This document shows, piece after piece, positions 21,931-33,821 of a stretch of 64,000 bases of DNA. The notes below the pieces were generated by a model. That model made no database searches, was not told the origin of the DNA, and saw only the letters and a list, made by a program, of their open reading frames with translations. Origin of the DNA: Rhizophagus clarus (Eukaryota > Glomeromycota > Glomeromycetes > Glomerales > Glomeraceae); the NCBI GenBank assembly GCA_015698045.1, contig BLAL01000259.1, forward strand, positions 1,240,001-1,304,000. Direction: 5' to 3'. The position numbers and the translations under genes are program-made. Numbering within the stretch: the first letter of the stretch is position 1; the number at the start of each line of letters is the position of its first letter.

Positions 21931-23583
21931 TATAATTAATTAATTATTTAATTTATACTTAAATTTGTAATAATTATGCGTATAGTTAATTATTATAATA
22001 ATAAAGGCTAATTAATTGATAATGTAAATTACTCTCACATAGTCTAACATTTACTGGTCATGTTATGAAAAAAGAGGAAGATTTTTTTCAATAAAATTTG
22101 CAAAAAAAAGTTTGTGGTACAGTATCCTCTTTAAATATATAATACACGTATATAATTAAAGTTGGCCAAAATTTACTCAATCTGGTTAAATTTGCCAATC
22201 AATAATTCATAATTCTGGCCGAATTTTTCTTAATTCTGACCAAATTCATAATGCCAGCCCAAATTACGTTAAAATCAAAATTTTCAGGTCAAAGGTAATA
22301 CCATATTTATGCAATGTAACACTTTTTCCAATAATAGTAAACATGTTCGTTAAAGACTTAAAAAATATTTTTAAACTTTTTAAAAGTCAAAAATTTCACT
22401 TTATTTGGTTGCATCTGGCCAAAGAAGATAGTCAATTATATGGTTATTTTAATATAGCAAACTAATAAAATATTAAGAAAATTTTTTTAACTTTTTTCTT
22501 TTGCTTATTTTTTTTAAATATTATATAAATATCTTTTATTTTAACGCTACTTTAAACATAAAAAAAACATTTTACTTATCCATAATATATTATCTTTATT
22601 TATAATTAACAAAGCAAATAGACCTAATAGCTAATAAGAATTTTTTCTATAAATAAATAATTTATGTTTTATTTTCATGTTTAATGAATTAAAATTTAAA
22701 AATTTTAAAGTTTTTTTCTAATAAGTTGTAGAAATTTATATGATTATTATAATGCTAGGGTTTAAGCATTAAAGGTTTAATTTAAATAAACAAAAAAACA
22801 TTATATTTAACTAGTTTTTCGACCAAAAATCCACTTATAACACCCAAATAGACCCAATAGTATTGTTTTAATAGATAAAAAGATTTTTTATTAATGTTTT
22901 AATTAAAAAATTTTAATAAAATTTACAAATAACAAAAAATCTGACATAATAATCACCCTTCTAAGCTTAACAAAAGTTGTTTATTTCGCCAAATTATAGC
23001 TAGAAATGAGACAATTACAAGTTAAAAAAAGCTTTTGCTAAAAGTTTTATTGAAATCAAAAAATTTTTTTTTATTATAAAAATTGACTTTTTGTGGTTTA
23101 CACAAAAACTACCTAAATAACTGCCTTTTTTAACTTAGTAAATCTTTTTCTTCTCGTAAAATTACATATATTTTTGTTATTTAAATTGTATTTTACATCT
23201 ACTTTTAAGTTGTATTTGGAGGAAAACTTCATTTTTGAGACGAACTTTTTTGTAAATGCAAAAAAAAAAAAATATTACTAAAGAGGAAATGATGATAAAA
23301 ATTTATAATACACATGACGAACTATTAATTTACTTAATTTGTATAAGCATTGTATTAAAAAAATTCTTTTTTAGCTACATGATGAAATATTCAATTATAG
23401 TTACACAAAATTATTTTAATTAATGATCGACAAGTAATCTGACATGACCGCTGACTGCTAATGTTTTTAATCATGAGGTAAAATTCGTGATACTCTCTTT
23501 GAATATGATTAAAATTTTATTTTAATTATATAAATTAAGCTTTATATTTAATATTGCATTAATTATTACATTATAATAATGAA
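21931..23583. other. AT-rich spacer
   Basis: Very AT-rich with no credible ORF or RNA. A cluster of TTGGCC/TTCTGGCC words lies at about 22165-22265. Confidence 0.5.
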
Positions 23584-24888
23584 TTATTTTTGAATATTAA
23601 AAGTAACATTAGAAAAAGTACAATTGTGAAATATAGGTAATTCATTTAAAGAATTTAAAGAATTCAAGGATAAAGAAATTTCTTGAAGAGGAAGTTGTAA
23701 ATTTGAATTATTATTATTAATTAAATTATTTTGTGAATTTTCTTATATAAAGGTTAACGATTTATTATCAGTAATATTAATTAATGTATTCAAAGTATTA
23801 AGTTGTTGATTTTTATTAATCTTTTTATAAGCCCGAATGCCTTGGACACTTTTATGACCAGTAAGTTGCATAATAGCTTGTTCTGGAACTTCTTGATCTT
23901 ATAGAATTTGAGTGGCAGTCTTACGTCCAGAATGATTAGAAAGTAATTCAATAGGAATATCAATTTGTGTTTCACGTCCAATTTTTTTCATAAAGTTACC
24001 CAATTTATTTTTTCCTATATGATCTATCTTATACCAAATATTGGTTTCCAACCAGAATGTATTATTTGGCTGCAAATAAAAGTTTTCATCAGCTGAAGGT
24101 GGATGTTTGGACAAATATAATTGAATATCTGAATATGGACCATTATCTTCAGCTGGTATTAAAATAATATGAGCTTGTCTACCTTGAATTCCACGTTGAT
24201 TGTTCTTAGATATATAACAAAAAAATTTCAACTCACCATTTTCATCAGATTTAAATTGACTAATTTTAAGCTGATAATGCTCTCCTTCTTGCATAGCAAG
24301 TATTATTGATAGATGAAAAAAAACGCGATACAAAAGTCCTTCAGGATTATCTGTAGTTATTTTAGGATGATGTAAAATTTGGTGAATTTGCTGAGAGTTA
24401 ATAGCAACTGAACCCAATGTTTCACCAAAGCCATGTTCTTGAAGATCACGCAATTTTCCATGTAAAACATCATGTAAATCAGGAAACATGTATTTGTCAT
24501 GTAAATTTATTTATGGAATAGGTGAAAGATAAAGGAGATATCTATTAAGTGCGTCAACAGATTGCTTAACTGATGTTGCTTTATATTCATTGCCATTTTT
24601 CATTTTAATTGTAGAAATAAACTCTACAATTTGTTTTTGAAGCTGAGAAATATCTTTAAGATCAGTTAAAGGAACTGAATAACCAGCACAAGTACAAAAT
24701 TCTTCAAACTTTGTGGACCAACTTTTAGTAGATTTTTTAGTATTTTTGGCTTTTGCCTTCTCATGATAGTAAGAAGCTTTAATTTGTGCAGCGTCATGAA
24801 TATTGTCAATATACTTAGAATTCTTAATAGAATTATTTGATGAACTAAGTAAATTTGTTGCTGTTTGAAAACTTGGAAAATGAGACAT
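23584..24888 (-). pseudogene. Crypton-type tyrosine recombinase with three in-frame TAA codons
   Basis: One continuous frame of 435 codons from ATG 24888 to a final TAA at 23584-23586, interrupted by TAA at 24511-24513, 23899-23901 and near 23725, with no frameshift. It resembles the Crypton/DUF3504 recombinases related to KIAA1958, ZMYM and QRICH1. An N-terminal SAM-like core-binding part (about residues 40-125) is followed by the catalytic part. HSGRKTATQI supplies the HxxR motif, LTGHKSVQGIRAYKK supplies the late His and Tyr, and the tail FHNCTFSNVTFNI looks family-typical. Where relatives have an arginine (LRGGxEH-type), this copy reads AMQEGEHYQL, so the first catalytic Arg seems lost. 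It is probably inactive as a recombinase. Confidence 0.75.
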
Positions 24889-25072
24889 GTTTTTTCGTGT
24901 TTTTTACCCATAATTTGATAAAAAATATGATAAGAAAAAAGGAGAAAAAAATTTTAAAAAATATGATAAGAAAAAAAACGAGAAAAAAATTTTTTTTAAT
25001 CAGTAACGAGGTTTAAGAATAGTTTATTAATAATAGTCTAAGTCATAGATGTTAGTTCCTGTGATATAAAAC

Positions 25073-25102
25073 AGTTATTCCACGGCTACCCGTGGAATAA
25101 CT
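25073..25102. repeat. Perfect 13-bp hairpin
   Basis: AGTTATTCCACGG (25073-25085), loop CTAC, then its exact reverse complement (25090-25102). It is isolated and GC-richer than its surroundings, between the recombinase relic and a degenerate repeat. It could be an element end or a structured RNA; I cannot tell which. Confidence 0.6.
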
Positions 25103-25104
25103 AT

Positions 25105-25440
25105 TACATATTACATCATTAAAATTTGATATTTATAATATTTCGAAACTTTTCTGATTGTATAATACTTCATAATATTATATCATTAGATTTTGCAAAA
25201 TTTTTCCAAACATATAATATTTTGTAATATTAAGTTATTAAAATTCATATATTTATGATGTAATATTTCAAAACTTTTCTAACTATATAATACTCCATAA
25301 TATTACATTGTTAAAATTTATATATTTACAATATAATATTTTGAAACTTTTTTAAATGTGTAATATATTGCAATACTATATCATTAAATTTTGCATATTT
25401 ACGATATAATATTTAATTTTTTTTTAATTCAAAGATTGTG
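25105..25440. repeat. Degenerate AT-rich tandem repeat, about 75-bp period
   Basis: About five diverged units carrying TATTACATCATTAAAATTT-like and TATTTCGAAACTTTTCT-like words. Related words occur at 10850-10945, 21733-21780 and 51945-52330. Confidence 0.55.
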
Positions 25441-25705
25441 TTATATTTATTGTAGAATATTTAAAATAAAATACTATATACAAACTAATATAACCTTAGC
25501 ACAGCTAAGTATGACCAATGAATAAACCTAAATAAAATAAAATCCAACCTAAAATATTCATAAATTATCCTAAAAACCAAATTAAAATTAAATAAAAATA
25601 AATAAAATCATAAATAAATAAATAAAAATTCAAAATAAAATCATAAATCATAAAATAAAACAAAAATTAATTAATCAACAATATTTCATCAAAATCCTCT
25701 AAAAG

Positions 25706-27063
25706 GTTAACATAAGACCCCGAACAATATATATATAGGTCACATTAAAATCCAAATTTTTTACTATGATCAATAAGCAAATTATTTTAAACTCTGCTAA
25801 GCAAAATTTTATTATAACATCAAAAATTTTATATTGCTAAGCAACTCATTTTATGACATATATAAAAACTTTTATAAATAATTTATAAATTTATATTTAT
25901 AGTACAATTTATTATAAAATTAAAATACAAATAAATTTTAATATAATAAATAACTTAATTTAAATACCCAAATATTAAAAATTTAAAAATTAATACTATT
26001 ATAGGAATACTAATCTTTCAATAAATATTATACCTAGAGTTATAAAAAATAAAGCACAATTATTTTCAACTGTTCTGAACAACTTACTTAAGTACAAGAA
26101 GTTGATTTCATTTAACCAAAAATAGTAAAATTACACTTTAAAATTAAAAATCAAATAAATGATAAATAATTAAAAGTACAAACCTTGGTTGCATTTCACG
26201 AATATTAATCCAACCATCCTAAAATTTTTACTATAAGTAGATTCGATCCTGCTGAACAACTTTACTTAAAAGAAAAAGGAAATTTCATTTGACCAAAGTG
26301 TAAAATCATGTTCTGAAGTTGCAAAATGGATTTTTGCAAAAAAATTGATAATACATAAATACCCAATACTCCATGAATATTATGCCAATTGTCATAAAAA
26401 TTAATATGCAAATAGATTCAATCCTGCTGAACAACTTTACTTAAGCAGAAAAAAGTAATTTTATTTGACCAAAGTAATATAATTACGTCCTGAAGTTAAA
26501 AGAGAAAAAAAAATATTTTGAAATTAATACTGTTTGAAAAATACAAATTTCTTCATAAATATTATATCTAGTCTTAAAAAAATTAAGATCTAAGTACTTT
26601 TAACATTGCTAAATAGCTTTACTTAAATATAAAAAGTGGTTTCATTCAACTAAAATTTATTTTACATATAGTTAAATTTAGTAAACAAAAAACAAGAATA
26701 AGAGAATATTATTATAAAAAATGTATTTTTTTATAAATATAATATTTAATTTTATAAAAACTAAAGTGTATAAAATCAATAATATATTGAAAAAAGAAAA
26801 TATCTTTTTAAAAAAATTTTTAAAAGTACGAGTGAAATTAAAATTTTTTCTTATATATGTAGTATAAAAATCACCCCTTGCTACGCAAAATTTATATATA
26901 ACTTTAACAATTTTAACTCCTTATTACGTATTTATAATTACGACTTTTTTTATTTTTTGTTTTCTAATAAGCAAAATTCTATATGACTTAAAAAAAATTT
27001 TTATATGATAAATAAGCAAATTTTTTTGTTACCTATATATGTATTGTTCAGGATCCTGTTAAC
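25706..27063. mobile_element. Non-autonomous element with 30-bp inverted ends and internal tandem repeats
   Basis: The left end starts GTTAACATAAGACCCCGAAC and continues to TATATAGGT near 25740. The right end, 27031-27063, read in reverse complement, starts GTTAACAGGATCCTGAACAA and reaches the same TATATAGGT. Internally TGCTGAACAACTTTACTTAA-type units recur near 26064, 26256, 26429 and 26606 (about 180 bp apart). There is no ORF and no clear target duplication. Confidence 0.55.
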
Positions 27064-27084
27064 ATTAAAAAAGCCTGACAATTT

Positions 27085-27370
27085 CCTATACAATCAAGTG
27101 AAACAGCTATCTAAATGAATTAATGCCTGCATTTGAGTGAAGGTAAGATTAAGAGCTTTAACAAATTTTTCTTTTTCAATAAGTGATTTCAATGGTGATT
27201 CCATATATAGATCATTAAGAATCATAGTATCTGGAATATCATTCATATTGTGATCAAGGTTTAATAGTCTATAATAATCAATGATATGAGTAGGAGGTAA
27301 GAAAGTTTTGTCTTTATTGGAGATACTGTGAAGTTGTTCTCAAATAATAGTATGATCACATTTTTGGTAC
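27085..27370 (-). pseudogene. Coding relic of unknown family
   Basis: One minus-strand frame from about 27370 reads YQKCDHTII, stop, EQLHSISNKDKTFLPPTHII, and continues through DYYRLLNLDHNMNDIP and KEKFVKALNLTFTQMQALIH. That is about 88 codons with one TGA that could derive from CGA. The composition is protein-like, but I do not recognise the family. It abuts the right end of the TIR element at 27063. It may belong with the decayed gene at 28080-29949, since the strand and style of decay are the same. Confidence 0.45.
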
Positions 27371-28079
27371 CATATTATTATTTAAAAAACTAAATTAATT
27401 TAATCAAAAGTTTAGCACAGAAACAGATAATATATTACTGTTATCAATTGAATTGGTTTTGAATTCTTTGAAAAGAGATTATATTCTTTGCAGAAACCTA
27501 TAATTTACTACTATGTAGTCAAGTGATCATTATCAAATCGGAACAATCTAGTATCAGGCACGTGATGACCGTAATGTCGAACTATCTCATGAAACTATTG
27601 ATAATACGCATCTTCGAAGTCTTTTCGAAGTCGTAACATAGTCTTAAAGAGATAGTAAATATCATCATACTCTAGCCGAAATAATTAACCTATTATATTT
27701 TTTCGACACATCAGACATCACTTGACAGCAAATCTACCATTTTTTTCATTAAATTTTTTTGTTATATTGTTATATTTATTTATTAAAAAAGTTTTATTGT
27801 GTTTTATTAAACTATCATATATAAGTTCTTATTAATATTTGTGAATTAACGCAATATAATATAATAAAATATTCGTTGTAAAAAAATGACTTATCCAACA
27901 ATAATAAAATGACATTATAATACTGGGCATTTACATTTTAATATACTCTCATAATACCGTATATTTATTTTGTAATTTTGTTATAATAAACACCTAATAT
28001 ATTAAAAAATGAATCGATTGATTAAATCAAGGTTCTAAAGAATCTTTATATCAAATAAATTACCTCATTTATAGGTGCA
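27371..28079. other. AT-rich spacer
   Basis: No coding signal. TCTTCGAAGTCTTTTCGAAGTC forms a short direct repeat near 27611-27632, and a CACGTG core lies at 27559-27564. Confidence 0.4.
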
Positions 28080-29949
28080 AATTACTGGCAATGTTCTGAC
28101 CATTTCTAGATGGAACTGCTATGTTTTTTGTTATCTTATCCAAATATTTAGTTTTCGTGGTATCTCATGAATCATAGTTCACGATTAATGCTTTTCTGAT
28201 AAACTTTTGTAACATACACAAAGAATTTTGAACTTTTAATTCGTTTATGTTCATCGCATTAAACTACCTTTGTAAGACGTTCATAGTCAAAGCTTCATCA
28301 ACAAATAAAATTACTTCATTCTCCTCTAAAGGACGATTATTTCCATTTCCCCTGTAAACGAAAAAAATGAATTAGTAATAATTCATATACTGGCAATAGA
28401 AACTTAAGTAGAATGCTCTGTTTACCTAGACCTTTTTTTTAAATTCATTAACTGTTTCTTCAATATGATCCAGAAATTTCTTTCAAAAATCACTAAAATT
28501 TCTGTTTGCTGCGCGCAACAGTTCAATCCCTTCTGTTGAATTCAGATTACAGTTAAAAATTTGACGTACCAAATCTTTAAAAACGTTCTTTTCGGGATTT
28601 CTAACCTGAAGGAATAGACATTTTAATTCTTCCAAGAAATCCCGATTATCTTTTGTCTAAATTATGCAAGTTATTAAAGCAGTGATAGCAAAATAATAAT
28701 AAAAATAAATGTTTGCTATTCTTACCCTATCTTCTTGCTGTGGTATACTGGTCGCTAGCAGTAAGGAATTATGGTTTAGCATAATAAAATTGAACGAGTT
28801 CATAACTGGTGATTGCATCGATAAATAAAGGTTATAAGCAAGTAATAAGATGTTCAGGTTTGCACATAACCACGAACAGATTTGATGAACATTCGCCATG
28901 TTATGAAATGGTGTTGGAAATCGGTCTGATGATGGTTGGCAGTTCGAAAGAGCATCACTATCATCATTATTAGTAAAAAAGGATGTATTTAATTGATACA
29001 CATTTTGTGTATCTGGACGAAAAACATCACAATCATTAGACCCCATATACATATTATGAGCACTATGAGAACGGGATATTAGAAGAGGTATATTATTAGG
29101 ATGATCAGGACTAGGTGTAGTATTCAAATATAAACGACAAGATTCATCTGCTTTATTTGATCGATATAAGTCATTATTGCGAATCCTATCAACACGTGTG
29201 TAGGATCCAGTCTCATCTAATATATTGTTATGAATTCTATTACTGTCGTTTGTAATTGGCATGAGAGGTTCATGTTCAAAATTTGTATCATTTTCATTAA
29301 ACGGACCACTATCTAAAGAATTAAAGATATGAGGAAGGTAAAACAAAATTTAAACGAGGTTATTTCGTTATGTCAAAGTACGATGAAAGTTACCTTCTAA
29401 AAGATCATCATCATCACTTAATTCCAGAAGTTTATTAATTGGTGTCAGTTTAGTAATGGCAACAGCAGCGGGTTCTTGAATGTCAATGTTTTCATTCAAA
29501 TCTTCGTTGACAACAGCTGGCTCTTGTAATGTATCAGAAACCTTTCAGTTGCGTTTCATGTTAGTCTTGGGAGCTGATGTCATAGTTTTACGTTTAGTGG
29601 TGTTTGGTGATATAGTTTGTTGATCGATATGATTTATTGTTTCGTTATCATTAGCAGGATCCTTCTTTTTTCAACCTCGTTTTTTAGCTGGAGGCTTTTG
29701 AGTTTCCAGTTCTTGATTTTCTTTTGGAACTAAAGAGGAAATTAAGAACATGGCATTTTTTTACAATGATAGTAATGATAGTTAAAGACAAAAATTACTT
29801 GAAGAATCACTAATTTCATCATCAATAGTGGTAACATTTTGGTTTTTCTTTTGACTTCGGGAAGTAGTTTTAGAAGTCACAATATCTTTGTCAGTAGGTA
29901 CAACACTTTGTTTTTTATTTTGACTTCGGGTAATATTTTTAGGTGGCAT
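28080..29949 (-). pseudogene. Decayed multi-exon gene of unknown function, arginine codons turned into TGA
   Basis: Exons with sound splice sites on the minus strand: 29949-29799 (MPPKNITRSQNKKQ), 29729-29394, 29312-28726 and 28656 to about 28440, then a relic from 28351 down to about 28080. The first four are in phase. The N-terminal part is basic and low-complexity (KKRG, stop, KKKDP; MKRN, stop, KVSD), suggesting a nuclear or DNA-binding protein. The middle is Asn/Asp/Ser-rich with a hydrophobic stretch (ICSWLCANLNILLLAYNLYL). Later exons read FLEELKCLFLQVRNPEKNVF and LEENEVILFVDEALTMNVLQ. At least four stops are TGA where CGA would restore Arg; others are TAG where CAG would fit. The family is not recognised. 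Confidence 0.55.
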
Positions 29950-31135
29950 GATAATTAGAACTGTATTAAAAACTATATAGCAAGGTTGTACGTAAAAATA
30001 ATGTAAGAGGAGACTTTTAAAATTGTAAATAAAAACGATAGTGAAGACTAAGTTTGTGAGAAAGAAAAAAATTTAATAACAAAGAAAAAAAAGGAGATTG
30101 TATTCCCACTTTAATATAAACTTTTTTTTTAAATAATAAGCTTTATCATATTGCAATAAAATAAACTTTTATAGATTCTATAGCAACAGTATAGAACATT
30201 TATCAATATGTAATTAAAAAACAATTATTTCAAATTATTCAATTTCAATTATATGATGATGTATTGTTCTTATTTTAAGATATTTTGTCATAACACGTAA
30301 TGATTAGCGTGATAGTATTTTATTTTAATTGATATTTTTTCTTAACAAGTAATAATTAGCATAATAGTTTACTATAAATAGTTAACAATAATTTTTAATG
30401 AATTATTCTTGTGGTAAAATTTTTATGAAATTTAAAAACCCACAAAAATATTATTCTTTTTAATTGAAATATAATTTTTTTTAAAATCGAAATATAATTT
30501 TTTTAAAAATTGAAAACAATTTTTTTAATCAATCGAATATAATATATATATATTTTTTTTAAATGTAGTATTTTTTTTTAATTAAAGTTAAATTTAAATT
30601 AATGTAAATCTTAATATCGAAAAGCTAAATTTTTAAATTTTTTAGTGTAAATTTTATTCTGAAAAAAAATATAGTGTAAATTTTAAACAGAACTTTTAAT
30701 TTTAAACTAGACTTATAATGTAAATTTTAACAGAAGTTAAATGTTATAGTGTAAATTTTAAACAGAAAGTTAAAATTTAAACTACTTTTAGTGATTACTT
30801 AATCGAAATTAAAATTTAAATTATACTTTTTAATGTGGATTTTAGTAGATAGTTAAATTTAATTTATATTTTTAGTGATAACTTTTACCAAAGTTAAATT
30901 CTTTTCAATTTTTTTTATCAAAAGTTAAATTACAAATCAACCAACAAGGTTTCGCTTTATTTCACATAGTTTCATTTTACTTTAAAATATTTCGAGGTCG
31001 TTATGTTTCTAACATTAGTCAACGCAATTATATTAGACAACGATATAGCGCATTTAATATACCATCGACGTTAAACAGAACAAATGGTAAATATCGTTAT
31101 TTATTATTACACATATGCACTTATTTTAACAACAT
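29950..31135. other. AT-rich spacer with degenerate short repeats
   Basis: No gene. The stretch 30600-30920 repeats AGTGTAAATTTTAAACAGAA-like words in a loose tandem manner. Confidence 0.45.
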
Positions 31136-33821
31136 TTGATTCTACTAGAAACTATGACTACCGATAGTAATGATCATGATATGATGGATAATTATGACGA
31201 AGATGAAAAAATAGAATCTACTATCAGTATAGAAGATGAAGAAATGAGCGAAGATGATCTAGAGTTTGAAAGTGGATATGAAAGAGTGATGGAGAAGTTT
31301 ATTGAAAGCGACGAATATGATGGTGATAAAGGAGATAATGAAAATGAAAGTGAAGATGATGGAGATGAAACAAGTGAGGAAGCATCAGACGAAGAAGAAA
31401 TCATCGATCAACCTCTCAATAATGAACAAATGCCACATTTTGTACAGTTAAATGAATTCGCCCCATATTTCAGCAATATTACCGAATCACTATTTTTTTG
31501 TTAGATGCAAAAACATCGTATATGTAAGTTGGATTATTTTAATGCTCATAAACGAAAATATAACTACAACTTACAGCCAATTCTTCATTAGCCATCCAAG
31601 CATATGATGAATTAGTTGATATTATTCGTTATCCACAGTTCAGAAAAGATGACGTTGTACCAAATAGCCGAAGATTTAGGAAATATAGGCAGAGGTTGCC
31701 GTTACTCCCAATACGATCTCAAAAAATTAATATTTCCAATAAGAAAACGCCATCAACATCCAAAGACACTAGGGAAGCGTATTACTTGTCCATTATGGAT
31801 ACCATTCATCATGTATTGAACAATCCTTCATTATTAGGTAACATGTACTTTGGACCAGGCCAAGAAGTCACTAAAAGTAAAGAATTCTGGCACGGTAATA
31901 TTTGGAAGTAATCAGCAAGATTTGGCCAAACGTCTATCATAATCGCTCAAAACGTGTATTACTCGGAGGATTTTGTAATATACAGAGAATCTAGAGAAGT
32001 GAAAAGACCTGATCGTATATTGGCGATTATACAATAAGATGGCCAGTTAAAGATTAAAATCCAATAAATACTAATATTTGAAGATTTGCTGAAAAATCTA
32101 CAAAGTAATGATCGAAGATAAAGATCGCAAGAAGGCGAACTTTGGTTCCTGAACCGAGAGATGGACAATGCAATTATGAATGTCAAATTGCAAGCAATTG
32201 TTAACCGGATAACTGCATCTATTCTTTATAATAATGTTATAACCAATCTTAATTCGTATAAAATTAGGAAAATTCTCTACAAGCATAGTGGCCACTGAAA
32301 GATGAGACATGTCAAGTATTCATATCAACATCCTTCGAAATTCACAGCATTAGAAGAACCAAGAACATCTCTTCCGATCTACAAGTTATTTATCGATTTG
32401 TACTATGACGATTTTAGGATATTTCGTAATGTCTATCATTCATTAGGTGGCATTTATATTCAAATAGGTAACATGCCACTTACTGAAAGACACCGTCTCA
32501 AGAACCATTTCGTGTTAGGATTTGTCACTTTTGGTGGCTCCTTTGATGAATTCATTAAACTATTCGTTATGGAAATAAAGATATTAGAAAAAGGAAAAAT
32601 CATGAGCGTCCAAGGAAATGAATGCGTCATTATTGCAAGTCTTGGCATTACTACTGCTGATTTGCCGCAAGGGAACGACATGGTCAGAGTCAAACGTCAT
32701 AGTGCTAATAAGGGATGTCAAACTTGTAATATGACCAAAGCTTCTTTGACATCCAATAATTTTGATTTACAGTTAGTTTCCTGTTATCATCACCAGTCAG
32801 ATAAGCAATTTGAATAAATATATGCAGCGCAGACGATAACAGAATATAAAGCAATCGCGGCCAAATATGGATTACAGTTAAATCCACCAATACTCGATCA
32901 ATTAAAAAGAGAGAGACATCTACAATCTCCACAAGACATATACCATCTTACGGCCAGAAAAATGCTAAGATTTCTTAAGATTACAATCGAAGCACTTTTA
33001 CCAGAAGGAAAAACAAAATTCATTGCGGTTTGAAAGTCCTTCGAATATCTGAAGGTTTGGCAAAAATTACCGAACCCAATATCACATATCGACAGTTTCA
33101 TGATGTCAGACTGTTTACAACTAACCATGATGTTTCCATTTATTCTCAATAGATTCTTAAAAAATACACACTTTAAGAATTCAGAACTTGAATTATTCCA
33201 ACGTCGAACGGGAGTTACTCAAAGTGATCATGCTGTAAAACTATGGTTGAAATGTTGGATAGTGATGGCAAAAACGATGGCAATAGTGTTTAAAGATTCT
33301 TTTACAGAAGAAGAATACGATGAATTGCATGAATGCTTACATAATGAATGACTGCTTTTATCACAGGTATTATTATTTACTAATTATTAATACATGTAAC
33401 GCAGTATTGTCTAGTGTAATAATAACAAATAGAAACAAAAATTAAAAAATAACTATAAATTGGAATAACGATAAGGGAAAATCATCCAATATTTCATTCA
33501 TGAACGATTTATTAATTTTATTTTTTTATTGCATTTATTACAGTATCGCGTAGTTAATTCCAATTGTTTTAATCGTTTACAAATAGGCATTTAAAGATTT
33601 TGAGAATTTACCAAATCTACATGCCAATTACCATCTACTATTGTATGCAAAGAATTACGCGACATTACTGAACACAAGCGTTGAAACAAAAGAGATGGTA
33701 CACCGAATATTCAAGAGCATCGTACCTCGAACAAATCTAAAAAACGTGAGTCTGGATTTATTAAAGAATTATACGACGTTGTTTGCGATATGATATTTGT
33801 TAGATGGTGGCATAGATTTGA

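Noticed and set aside
28657..29346. A separate intact 229-residue gene beginning at 29346
   Set aside because: The first residues are intron sequence; a clear acceptor at 29313-29314 and upstream exons show it is an internal exon of a longer decayed gene.
31192..31404. Antisense Ser-rich ORF over the acidic N terminus of the transposon gene
   Set aside because: Mirror of GAT/GAA-rich codons on the plus strand; likewise the Ser-rich frames opposite PRP2 at 9465-9905 and the His/Tyr-rich frame opposite 49078-49377.
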